Source: an uncultured Clostridia bacterium (GTDB lineage: Bacteria; Bacillota; Clostridia; TANB77; CAG-508). From it: a stretch of DNA of 64,000 nucleotides. Of the stretch, positions 1-7,989 are shown piece after piece (positions within the stretch are counted from its first letter, which is position 1; every line of letters starts with the position of its first letter). The notes under the pieces are model-generated. The model saw only the letters and a program-made list of their open reading frames with translations, did not search any database and was not told the origin of the DNA. The position numbers and the translations under genes are program-made. The DNA is taken from positions 98,084-162,083 of the forward strand of contig CASKJV010000002.1 of assembly GCA_949388605.1 (NCBI GenBank), in the 5' to 3' direction.

Positions 1-587
1 AAGGTGACTTTCCTAAATATGGTAATGATGATGACAGAGTTGATCAAATTGCAGTTGATATTGTAAAAATGTTTATGAATAAATTAAAACAACATCCAAC
101 TTATAGAAATTCAAAAACTACAATGTCTATCTTAACAATCACTTCTAATGTAGTTTATGGTAAAGCAACTGGAACAACTCCAGATGGAAGAGAAGCAGGA
201 GCACCATTTGGACCTGGTGCAAATCCAATTCATGGAAGAGATACTCACGGGGCTTTATCTGTTTTAAATACAATGACAAAATTGCCTTATAAACATGCAG
301 AAGATGGTATTTCTTATACTTTTGCAGTAGTTCCTAGTGCATTAGGTCATGATGAACAAACTAGAATTAATAATCTAACTTCTTTACTTGATGGTTATTT
401 TTCAAAATTCAGTCATCATATAAATGTAAATGTATTTGATAGAACTCTACTAGAGGATGCTATGGAACATCCAGAAAAATATCCTCAACTTACAATAAGA
501 GTTTCTGGATATGCAGTTAACTTTGTAAAATTAACTAGAGAACAACAATTAGATGTTATTAATAGAACAATTCATGAAAGAATTTAA
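1..587 (+). CDS. pflB: Formate acetyltransferase (pyruvate formate-lyase), C-terminal part
   Basis: This is the C-terminal 195 or so residues of pyruvate formate-lyase; the reading frame is open from base 3 and the rest lies outside the window. The enzyme cleaves pyruvate with CoA to acetyl-CoA and formate by a glycyl-radical mechanism. The radical-bearing motif RVSGYAVNF is near the C-terminus, preceded by the family segment HHINVNVF. The activating enzyme follows 86 bases downstream, after a hairpin terminator. The family call is secure; the true start cannot be seen. Confidence 0.95.
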   Translation, partial: GDFPKYGNDDDRVDQIAVDIVKMFMNKLKQHPTYRNSKTTMSILTITSNVVYGKATGTTPDGREAGAPFGPGANPIHGRDTHGALSVLNTMTKLPYKHAEDGISYTFAVVPSALGHDEQTRINNLTSLLDGYFSKFSHHINVNVFDRTLLEDAMEHPEKYPQLTIRVSGYAVNFVKLTREQQLDVINRTIHERI

Positions 588-590
588 CTA

Positions 591-622
591 AAAATGGAAG
601 ATTGAAAAGTCTTCCATTTTTT
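591..622 (+). terminator. Intrinsic terminator between pflB and pflA
   Basis: Arms 591-600 (AAAATGGAAG) and 611-620 (CTTCCATTTT) form a perfect 10-bp stem followed by a T run. It separates pflB from pflA, so pflA may have its own promoter in the AT-rich 50 bases that follow, or receive read-through. Confidence 0.75.
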
Positions 623-673
623 ATGATTATAATATATAATATAAAGTGAAAATGTATTAAATGGAGAAAAATT

Positions 674-1387
674 ATGTTAGGTCGTATTCATTCAACTGAA
701 TCTTTTGGAACTGTTGATGGTCCAGGTATCAGATTTGTAATCTTTATGCAAGGCTGTACTTTAAAATGTAAATACTGTCATAATAGAGATACTTGGGAAG
801 TCAATTCTGGAAATTTAGTTTCTATAGAGGAATTAATAAAAGAAATAAAAAACTATAAAGCTTATATAGATAATTCTGGTGGAGGAGTTACTGTTTCTGG
901 TGGAGAGCCACTTATACAAGCTGAATTTGTTACAGAACTTTTTAAACAATTAAAACAACTTGGAATTCATACAGCTCTTGATACTGCTGGTAGTCTTCCC
1001 CTTTCTAATTCAATAAAAGAATTGTTAAAATATACAGATTTAGTATTATTAGATATTAAACATATTAATGATGAAAAATCAAAACAATTAACTGGTTTCT
1101 CTAATAAGAATAATTTGGAATTCGCAAAATATTTGTCTAATATAAATATTCCTGTATGGATTAGACAAGTTTTAGTTCCTGGATATACTGATGATGAATT
1201 TGATTTACAAAAATTAAAAGAATTTATAGATAGTTTATCAAATGTTCAAAAAGTAGAACTACTTCCTTATCATAATCTTGGTAAATTCAAATGGAAAGAA
1301 CTTAATGATAAATATGAATTAGAAAATGTAATTCCACCATCACAAAAAGATATCGAAAAAGCAAAACAAATTTTAGGAATATCTTAA
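674..1387 (+). CDS. pflA: Pyruvate formate-lyase-activating enzyme (radical SAM)
   Basis: The 237-residue protein has the radical-SAM cluster motif CTLKCKYC near residue 28, so it binds a 4Fe-4S cluster and S-adenosylmethionine and installs the glycyl radical on PflB. The N-terminal GRIHSTESFGTVDGPGIRF and the glycine-rich GGGVTVSGGEPL are typical of PflA, and the length matches the family. The ATG at 674 is preceded by a GGAG ribosome-binding site about 7 bases upstream. Position immediately after pflB supports the assignment. Confidence 0.95.
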   Translation: MLGRIHSTESFGTVDGPGIRFVIFMQGCTLKCKYCHNRDTWEVNSGNLVSIEELIKEIKNYKAYIDNSGGGVTVSGGEPLIQAEFVTELFKQLKQLGIHTALDTAGSLPLSNSIKELLKYTDLVLLDIKHINDEKSKQLTGFSNKNNLEFAKYLSNINIPVWIRQVLVPGYTDDEFDLQKLKEFIDSLSNVQKVELLPYHNLGKFKWKELNDKYELENVIPPSQKDIEKAKQILGIS

Positions 1388-1390
1388 ATA

Positions 1391-1420
1391 TTACGAATTC
1401 AAAATTCTACAGTTAAGAAT
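1391..1420. repeat. Dispersed intergenic repeat, copy 1 (second copy at 17317-17347)
   Basis: The 28-base core starting TACGAATTCAAAATTCTACA matches 17318-17345 at 26 of 28 positions. Both copies lie just downstream of plus-strand genes (pflA and ylbJ). Confidence 0.6.
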
Positions 1421-1428
1421 TATCAGAT

Positions 1429-1459
1429 GCACACAATTTTACATAGTAAAATTGTGTGC
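1429..1459. repeat. Hairpin of a dispersed intergenic repeat family
   Basis: GCACACAATTTTAC (1429-1442) and GTAAAATTGTGTGC (1446-1459) form a perfect 14-bp stem with a 3-base loop. Related hairpins followed by a TGTGCAA..ATTTT segment occur near 32675, 47399 and 56585, so this may be a repeat and not only a pflA terminator. Confidence 0.6.
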
Positions 1460-1518
1460 AATATTTTCCGAAAATTTTATATTATATGAATTACGGAGCA
1501 ATTTCTTATCCTAGAAAC

Positions 1519-1557
1519 AAAAATCTCGCCACATTTTAAAGATGACGAGATTTTTTG
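1519..1557. terminator. Bidirectional intrinsic terminator
   Basis: AAAAATCTCG (1519-1528) pairs with CGAGATTTTT (1546-1555), with A and T runs on both sides so that it works in both directions. It sits between plus-strand pflA and the minus-strand remnant at 1607-1814. Confidence 0.7.
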
Positions 1558-1606
1558 TTATAGAATATTCAATTTAATAAATTTGTATCATTTTCAATTT
1601 TGAATT

Positions 1607-1814
1607 CTATTCATGAACTACTACTGTTTTATCATACTCTTTAATACTATTATAATACTCAAATGTTCTTATAGATATCATTACACAACCTACAATGAAT
1701 ATAGCAAGCAATATAAAAAGCCCTATCCGCTTAGCTTTATCTGATCTAGTACTTTCCAAAACATTTAAAGCAAGTAATACACATTACGATAAATAATATC
1801 GTTTCATAAATCAT
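1607..1814 (-). pseudogene. Small membrane protein gene broken by a frameshift
   Basis: From an ATG at 1814, with AGAGG about 8 bases upstream, the frame reads MIYETILFIVMCITCFKCFGKY and stops. The +1 frame then continues with VLLALNVLESTRSDKAKR, a second hydrophobic segment (IGLFILLAIFIVGC) and a tail ending VVVHE at 1607. The span is 208 bases, one more than a multiple of three, so a single extra base explains the break. If corrected it would encode about 68 residues with two membrane segments. It has a promoter and a terminator of its own. The function is not recognised; a sequencing error is possible. Confidence 0.55.
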
Positions 1815-1889
1815 TTGAATACCTCTATTAAAATAATCATTTTTATTGGTTTCCTATAAACTGCCCATAGAGGTTAAAGGTTACATAAT

Positions 1890-1918
1890 AATATAGCATG
1901 GTTTTCTTTTTTTGGCAA
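1890..1918 (-). promoter_or_regulatory. Sigma-A-type promoter for the 1607-1814 remnant
   Basis: On the minus strand TTGCCA (1913-1918) and TATATT (1890-1895) are separated by exactly 17 bases. Transcription would start about 70 bases before the ATG at 1814. Confidence 0.5.
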
Positions 1919-1990
1919 TTCTTTCCGAATTTATTCTATAACAATACTTACAAAACACTTTTCTATAATAGTAATTTTCTCTAAACTATT

Positions 1991-3292
1991 TTAATATCCT
2001 GTAACTGGTAATTTTTTTATATTATTTTCTTTTAAAATGGTAGCCCTGTTTTCCACATTATATACAGTTTCTGTGTATTGTGGAATTACTTCTACATTTT
2101 CAAAAGTTTTATCTATTTCTGTTATTTCTCTTGTTGTATTATTTACAGTAACTTCAAATTCTTCATTTAAATCCAAATCAACATCAATTAAATCTGTATA
2201 TAAATTATATCCATCTAAAGTTTCAATTTCACAAATATAATACATACCTGGTAACATATTTTCTAAAGTGATTTCTCCATTTTCATCTGTTACTAAATTT
2301 TCCATTACAACATCTTTATTTTGATCTAATAAATTGAATTTTACACCACTCAAACATTTTTCAGTACCATATTCTTTTTTTATAATTTTTAATTTGGTAA
2401 TATTTTTAAAATATTCATCTACATAGTTACATTCTGAAACTTCGTACATATATCCTGTTAATGCATAATTCTGAGTTCCTGGTACAGTTGTACTTCCATA
2501 TGCTACTGGTTTTGTGGCAAAGTTTGCTATAGCCTTTATATTAAACTTTTCAGTCTGTTTTAAATTTTGTATTGGAATTAAAATCTTGAAATTTTCTCCT
2601 ATATTAAAACTATTTTTTGTATTATTATTTTCATCTGTTACTCTCATTCCATCTGGCAAAACACCTCCAAGTTCTATTCTATATGTACCACTTTTTACTA
2701 CAGAATTTACAGTATAAGTTTTACTAACACATCTATTATTTTCATCTAAAGTCCATTCATTTTGATTTGTAGATATAGACATTGATAGATCGTTTTGTAT
2801 ACTTTCTTGAGAATTTCTAGCATTATTTACAATATTCAAATATATTTGATAAGTCCTTCTTCCCGCATCAGAATCTATTGCTCCATATGAATTTGTATCT
2901 CTTCCATAAAGCATAGTATACACAGCTTGCTTAGTAGCAATAAACGCTTCTTGCTCATTAGCAGCTCCTAATTCTGCAACTGATTTATATGGAAATCCAT
3001 TTATTATAGCTTTCCATACATCTACATTTTGAAGTTTACTTCCTCCTCTTACAATGTATGAGCCGTTTTCTGCTCCTGGTAATTCCATATCTAAACAATA
3101 TGCTGGATAATATACTCCATCTTTTTCATATACAATATATGTTGTTCTTATAGGTACTCCATTATATGTCATTAATTTTTCACATGCTCCTAAAGATATT
3201 AGATTTTTTTCTCCTATATCAAAAGCAAAGCAATTTGAAAATGTACTTATTATAGTAATTAATATTAAACTTGATATAATTATTTTTTTCAT
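1991..3292 (-). CDS. Secreted thioester-domain / SpaA-like surface protein ending in LPVTGY
   Basis: The 433-residue protein has a signal peptide (about residues 1-23). The N-terminal domain has features of a Cys-Gln thioester adhesin domain: Cys66 in YPAYCLD and Gln122 in ATKQAVY. A SpaA/Cna-B-type beta-sandwich covers about residues 298-388 (LKIIKKEYGTEKCLSGVKF, then LPGMYYICEIETLDGY). The last residues are KKLPVTGY followed by a stop. This is an LPxTG sortase motif without the usual hydrophobic anchor and basic tail, and I see no frame downstream that restores them. A sortase gene lies 23 bases upstream in the same direction, so the two probably form one operon. The role is probably adhesion or a sortase-linked surface polymer; the ligand is unknown. 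Confidence 0.7.
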   Translation of the reverse strand: MKKIIISSLILITIISTFSNCFAFDIGEKNLISLGACEKLMTYNGVPIRTTYIVYEKDGVYYPAYCLDMELPGAENGSYIVRGGSKLQNVDVWKAIINGFPYKSVAELGAANEQEAFIATKQAVYTMLYGRDTNSYGAIDSDAGRRTYQIYLNIVNNARNSQESIQNDLSMSISTNQNEWTLDENNRCVSKTYTVNSVVKSGTYRIELGGVLPDGMRVTDENNNTKNSFNIGENFKILIPIQNLKQTEKFNIKAIANFATKPVAYGSTTVPGTQNYALTGYMYEVSECNYVDEYFKNITKLKIIKKEYGTEKCLSGVKFNLLDQNKDVVMENLVTDENGEITLENMLPGMYYICEIETLDGYNLYTDLIDVDLDLNEEFEVTVNNTTREITEIDKTFENVEVIPQYTETVYNVENRATILKENNIKKLPVTGY

Positions 3293-3315
3293 TTATTTAT
3301 TTAAGAGTAAAAATT

Positions 3316-3909
3316 TTACTCTATTCTCCCTTCTTCATTTAATTCTATTGCTTGAATACATCTTCTATATTCAGGTTGATTCTCAACACATGTAATTAGT
3401 GTTAATCTATTATCTTTTGTGTTTTTCAAATTTTCCCAGTGTGTATCTTTAATAATATTTTTTGAATTTATTACATATTTCTTTTTTAGCCCTTTATATG
3501 TATAAAAAACTATATCTCCTATTTCTAATTCTTTTAAATTTTCAAAATAATTGACTTTATACCCTCTATTATGAGCAGCTAATGCAACATTGCCATTTTG
3601 TTTTGGCGTTTCTTCAAAATGCCCTATATACTTATTTAATATTTCACTTGAAGTGCCTTCTGAAATATCTGCTTCTAAACTAATTTTAGGAATTTCCAAT
3701 TTCCAAATTTCATTAGCAATAATAATGTTTTCTCCACATAAATTATTTATATTTTCAGTATTAGAATTAGTTATTATTTCATTTGTAAAATTACTATTTT
3801 CATATTTTATTTTATTATCTAATTTATTATTTTTTAAAGAACAAATTAGAATAATTGTTGTAAAAATAGCTAAAATTTTTAAATCTAAAAAATTAAAACA
3901 AAAACTCAC
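3316..3909 (-). CDS. Sortase family transpeptidase
   Basis: Sortase signatures are present: a His in ALAAHNRGY, the catalytic Cys in TLITC and an Arg two residues before the second Cys in PEYRRC. A single N-terminal membrane segment (KILAIFTTIILIC) would anchor it outside the membrane. It lies just upstream of the LPVTG-ending protein, its likely substrate. The start is uncertain. The open frame begins with GTG at 3909, but that GTG overlaps the AGAGGTGAG ribosome-binding sequence, so translation may begin elsewhere or the N-terminus may be altered. The class (B or D-like) is not decided. Confidence 0.8.
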   Translation of the reverse strand: MSFCFNFLDLKILAIFTTIILICSLKNNKLDNKIKYENSNFTNEIITNSNTENINNLCGENIIIANEIWKLEIPKISLEADISEGTSSEILNKYIGHFEETPKQNGNVALAAHNRGYKVNYFENLKELEIGDIVFYTYKGLKKKYVINSKNIIKDTHWENLKNTKDNRLTLITCVENQPEYRRCIQAIELNEEGRIE

Positions 3910-4347
3910 CTCTTTTCATATTAAATTTTAAAAAATGATTTTTTTGTCAGAAATGACTATAAAGAATTAACAAAGCTTCAAAATGTATATTGCTTTGTTT
4001 GCATCATAAAAATTTTTGATGCTGTTTAATTTATTGAAATAAATTTGAATTATAATACTACGATTTTTTTAATTTGTAAATAGTTTTTTAAATATTTTTA
4101 GATAAAATTTAAGAAGTGTAACAAAATTTATACAATAAAATTATAATTTCTAAAGCAAATTTAATTAATTTTCTTAAAAAAATATCTCAATTTTTAAATA
4201 TACAAAAGAAGATAAGTGGAGAATTTTTAATATTCAAAAGATTAAACTTTATTGAATTATTGAATTATCCAATTATCCACTTATCCGCTTCTTTCATTTT
4301 TACAACTTATCCGATACACTTATTCTAAACTACACATAACTTATCTT
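3910..4347. other. Gene-free AT-rich spacer with two adjacent hairpins
   Basis: No open frame is convincing here. Two hairpins lie at 3969-3999 (AACAAAGC/GCTTTGTT) and 4001-4022 (GCATCA/TGATGC). They are downstream of the minus-strand gene at 4348-5544 and may end its transcript. The far end holds a 45-base dispersed repeat. Confidence 0.4.
4302..4346. repeat. 45-base dispersed repeat, copy 1 (second copy 17272-17316)
   Basis: The 45 bases beginning ACAACTTATCCGATACACTT match 17272-17316 at 39 of 45 positions. Each copy lies immediately 3' of a gene. A weaker third match begins near 17389. Confidence 0.6.
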
Positions 4348-5544
4348 TTATATTTCTACTGTCAAAACTCCATTTACATAACTACATGAAATATTTGATG
4401 GTAGAGAAATTACAGGACGTATAGCAAGTTTATTATAATAGCAATAGTTTCCACCAACCTTCCCAATGCATTCTATAGTCCAATTATAATTAGTGATAGT
4501 TAAATCAGGAGAAGTACACCAATACCCCTCTGCCTTTTCATATACTTCATTATGAGGTACATATAAACTATAATCTTCTATTTCACTATCTAAGCTTGGA
4601 TAATCTTTATATACTAATTCTGTTCTATTTTTAATATTGTAGCTATTAATAAATTGATCTATGGTTGGTGAGCCTTTTACTGTTGCTCCATCTATTCCAT
4701 TTGTAAAGCCACTCCATGCATCTGTATTTCTTAACCCACTTAATAATGTAGCTCTATTTGTTTCTGACCATACACCATATGGATATTCTGCTGGATTGGT
4801 GTCTAATCCTGTTGCTTCTGGTACTTGGTTTGCAGGTAAGTAATCTGCTAATATTGCATATACTGTATCTCCTTCTTTATATAATATTCTCCAATCATCT
4901 GTTGTGCTTTCTGTTCCTACTATGTTGTTTCCTAAATCTATATATTCTCCTATATTATCATTTGTTATATCGGCTATTGTTTCTATTTGTGGTTCTATTA
5001 CTTCTGGTGTTTGTGATGATCCATTTATTCCTTCACTTGTTCCTTCTTGGCCTGGCTCTACTGGCATTGCTGTTAACCTAACTCCTATTGTTGAATTTAC
5101 CCTTCCTGCTATTGGTGTTTTTGTTAATTCTACTATTACTTTTAATGTTGTTGCTTCTCCTGCTGTTAAGCTTGTTTTGGCAAGTTTTGATTTTAATGTA
5201 AAATATTCTGCATTACTATTTGTTGTTGATACAGCTAAATCTGCAGATATATCTGTACTTATATTTTGTACTGTATATTCTGCACTTACAGTTTGGCCTT
5301 TTTGGGTTAATCCTTCTACATTTATTGTTGCATTTATATCATCTGTTATTCCTGCTGTTACATATGTGTTATCAGATACTTTTGGTGTTCCTGTATACTT
5401 TACTTTAAAATTTGATTGACTTGGATCTGCTGTTACTATACCTTCAATATTTAAAGTAATATTTTGGATTGCCGCATATCCTATTCCTAATAACAGCAAT
5501 GCTATTATTAATACTACTACTATTATTTGGTTTGTTTTTTTCAT
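4348..5544 (-). CDS. N-terminally anchored surface protein with DUF6273-like C-terminus
   Basis: The 398-residue protein starts with a basic stretch and a long hydrophobic helix (about residues 7-26), acting as signal or membrane anchor. A beta-rich region follows (about 30-155). After a Gly/Ser/Pro/Glu linker, a C-terminal domain has DWRILYKEG, YWCTSP and RPVISLP, the pattern I associate with the DUF6273 family. The C-terminus resembles a remnant at the right end of the window (63839-63916: PVVLLPSS followed by VDGVWTV). GGAGAAAAAA precedes the ATG. The specific function is unknown. Confidence 0.55.
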   Translation of the reverse strand: MKKTNQIIVVVLIIALLLLGIGYAAIQNITLNIEGIVTADPSQSNFKVKYTGTPKVSDNTYVTAGITDDINATINVEGLTQKGQTVSAEYTVQNISTDISADLAVSTTNSNAEYFTLKSKLAKTSLTAGEATTLKVIVELTKTPIAGRVNSTIGVRLTAMPVEPGQEGTSEGINGSSQTPEVIEPQIETIADITNDNIGEYIDLGNNIVGTESTTDDWRILYKEGDTVYAILADYLPANQVPEATGLDTNPAEYPYGVWSETNRATLLSGLRNTDAWSGFTNGIDGATVKGSPTIDQFINSYNIKNRTELVYKDYPSLDSEIEDYSLYVPHNEVYEKAEGYWCTSPDLTITNYNWTIECIGKVGGNYCYYNKLAIRPVISLPSNISCSYVNGVLTVEI

Positions 5545-5641
5545 TTTTTTCTCCTTTTGTTTTTGTATAAAAATTTGTTTTAAATAGACTTAAAACAATA
5601 TTTTAACTAAACCAATACATCTAAAAATTTAATAAATGTTC

Positions 5642-7154
5642 TTAAATTGCACTAGGAATTTCGAAAAAGAATTCTACTCCATCTTTTTTATTACTTACTC
5701 CATATGAACAATTATATCTTGTCATAATTGCTTTTACAAGAGCTAAGCCAATACCAGTTCCACCTTTTGAACGGTCTCTTGATTCATCAACTTTATAAAA
5801 TCTTGTCCAAATTCTATTTAAATTTTCTTGTTCAATATTTTTACCAGTATTAAATACTGCAACTCTAAATTTATTTTCCTGCTTAGATTTTTTTATTAAA
5901 ACTTTTATTTTTTTATTTCCGATTTACTTCTAAAACGTTTTTTATTGCATTTGTAAAGTAATTATTTATAACCTGCTCTATATAAAAATCATCCGCATAA
6001 ATATAAACGGGATCTTTTTCTTTAAATTCCACTTCTATGTTCTTCTCTTCTAAAACAACTTTTGAATTTTTTATAACATCATTTATTAGTTCAACAATAT
6101 CAAATTTTGTATCATTAAACTTTCTATCTTCATATTCCAATTTCATAAGTTCTAATAATCTTTTAACTAACTTATCCATTTTATTAGCTTCATCTAAAAT
6201 TACTTCTGCATAAAATTTTTTATTTTCTTCATCTGAAATTACATTATCAACTAATCCTTCTGCATATCCTTGAATTAAAGATATTGGTGTTTTTAATTCA
6301 TGAGAAACATCTGAAATAAACTGTTTTCGCATTTCATCAATTTTAGATTTTTCCTCTATATCTCTTTCAAGTTCTGAATTATTAATCTTCAATTGATTAA
6401 TTGTTTCTTCGAGTTTATCGGAAAGTGTATTTATACTTTTTCCCAATTCATCAATTTCATCTTCACTATCATTTATACGATATTTTCTTTTAAAATTTAG
6501 ATTACTCATTTCATTTGCAATATCATTAAGCTCTTCAATTGGTTTGGTAAATCTTTGAGTAACAAAAGTAATTGCAATTCCACCTAAAACAATTGCTGCA
6601 AATCCAATAATATAAATAAATTTATTAGAAACACCTACACTAAGTTCTATTGGAGTTACTGGCATTCTTATATAAATTTCATTTTCATTATCTAACTTTC
6701 CTTTTAATAAAATATAAGGTAATCCAGTTCTTTTACTTTTTATTTTTCTAATACTTAAATTATCCTTTGAATATAATATATCTGACTTATTAAAAATACT
6801 ATATTTTACATCATATTTTATTTCATTTATTACACCAAAATCAGATATATAATTCTTATTTGTAGAATATACTATTTCTTCTCCATTTAATATTAAAAAT
6901 TCAAAATTGTTATTTACTTCCATTTGCTCCAATTCTATGTTATATACATTTTGAGCTTCTTCATTCATTACTTTTGGAAGATTTTGATTTATAAAATCAT
7001 ATACACTTAAAGAAGCATTCTTCTTAGAATAATAATATACTGTTTCTAATACTGCATTATTAATTATAATAAAAAATGCTATTATAATACCAATTACAGC
7101 ACATAAAGTTAAAAATAATTTCACACGTACTGTTTTCCAAAACTTTTTTTTCAT
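5642..7154 (-). pseudogene. Sensor histidine kinase, interrupted by a one-base insertion
   Basis: The main frame (7154-5913) encodes two membrane segments flanking a 150-residue extracellular region, a HAMP linker, the HisKA phosphoacceptor motif SHELKTP and the ATPase N box NYFTNAIKN, then stops at EVNRK. Dropping the G at 5921 restores EVNGNKKIKV and continues through FNTGKNI, the G box GTGIGL and FFFEIPSAI to a stop at 5642, a normal full-length kinase. Either the kinase lost its ATP lid through a recent mutation or this is a sequencing error. The start is set at 7154 because GGAG lies 8 bases upstream of that ATG; the earlier ATG at 7166 overlaps it. The partner regulator gene is just upstream. 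Confidence 0.8.
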
Positions 7155-7171
7155 ACTTTTCTCCATTTATT

Positions 7172-7209
7172 AAAACGGACATTTATGAATGATTTAAAAT
7201 GTCCGTTTT
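7172..7209. terminator. Hairpin between response regulator and kinase genes
   Basis: AAAACGGACATTT (7172-7184) and AAATGTCCGTTTT (7197-7209) form a perfect 13-bp stem with a 12-base loop, filling the gap between the two genes. The T run on the minus strand is only four bases, so it is more likely an attenuator or RNA-processing site than a full terminator. Confidence 0.6.
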
Positions 7210-7212
7210 TAA

Positions 7213-7893
7213 TTATTTTATTTCAAATTTATATCCAATACCTCTTATTGTTTGTATATGTTTTCCTTTTTTTCCAAGTTTATGTCTAATTTTTTTAATA
7301 TGACTATCAATAGTTCTTGAATCTCCATAATAATCATAATTCCAAACTGTATTTAATATTTTATCTCTTGATAAAGCAATATTTTCATTTTCTAACAAAT
7401 ATTTTAATAATTCATATTCTCTAAAACTAAATTCAACCTGTTTGCCATCTACACTCACAGTTCTTCCTTCGTTATCTATAAGAATTCCATCATATTCTTT
7501 TAATTCTTTTGTTTCAGGCTTACTTCTTTTTAATATAGATTCAACTCTAGCAACTAAAATTTTAGGACTAAAAGGTTTGGTAATATACTCATCAACTCCA
7601 AGTTCAAATCCAAACAATTCATCTTGTTCTTCAGCTCTTGCTGTAAGCATAACAATTGGAATATTTTTATTCTCTTGACGTATTTGACGAAGTACAGACC
7701 ATCCATCAAGTTTTGGCATCATAACATCTAACAATATTAAACTTACTTTTTCTTTATTTTGTTCATAAATTTTTAAAGCCTCTTCACCATTTTCAGCTTC
7801 TAAAATATTATAATTTTTTGTCATTAAAAAGTCTTTAATTAATTTTCTCATTCTAGATTCATCATCTACAACTAATATTGTTACATCTCCCAT
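7213..7893 (-). CDS. OmpR/PhoB-family response regulator
   Basis: The 226-residue protein has a receiver domain with acidic residues in VVDDE, the phospho-acceptor Asp in LILLDVMMP and the conserved Lys in TKPFSP. A C-terminal winged-helix DNA-binding domain follows (SFREYELLKYL, then DSHIKKIRHKLG, IQTIRGIGYKF). GGAGG precedes the ATG by 7 bases. It is co-directional with the frameshifted kinase 46 bases downstream, so the pair forms a two-component system. Its targets are unknown; the surface-protein genes downstream are possible. Confidence 0.93.
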   Translation of the reverse strand: MGDVTILVVDDESRMRKLIKDFLMTKNYNILEAENGEEALKIYEQNKEKVSLILLDVMMPKLDGWSVLRQIRQENKNIPIVMLTARAEEQDELFGFELGVDEYITKPFSPKILVARVESILKRSKPETKELKEYDGILIDNEGRTVSVDGKQVEFSFREYELLKYLLENENIALSRDKILNTVWNYDYYGDSRTIDSHIKKIRHKLGKKGKHIQTIRGIGYKFEIK

Positions 7894-7989
7894 ATGCTAC
7901 CTCCACTATTACATATTTTATTACTATTTTTATAGTTTTTCTCTTCTGTTTTAACATTTATATAATATTATTATGTCTTTTGTGTGAAT

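Noticed and set aside
4661..5419. Plus-strand leucine-rich open frames over the surface-protein gene
   Set aside because: They are antisense shadows of the minus-strand coding frame.
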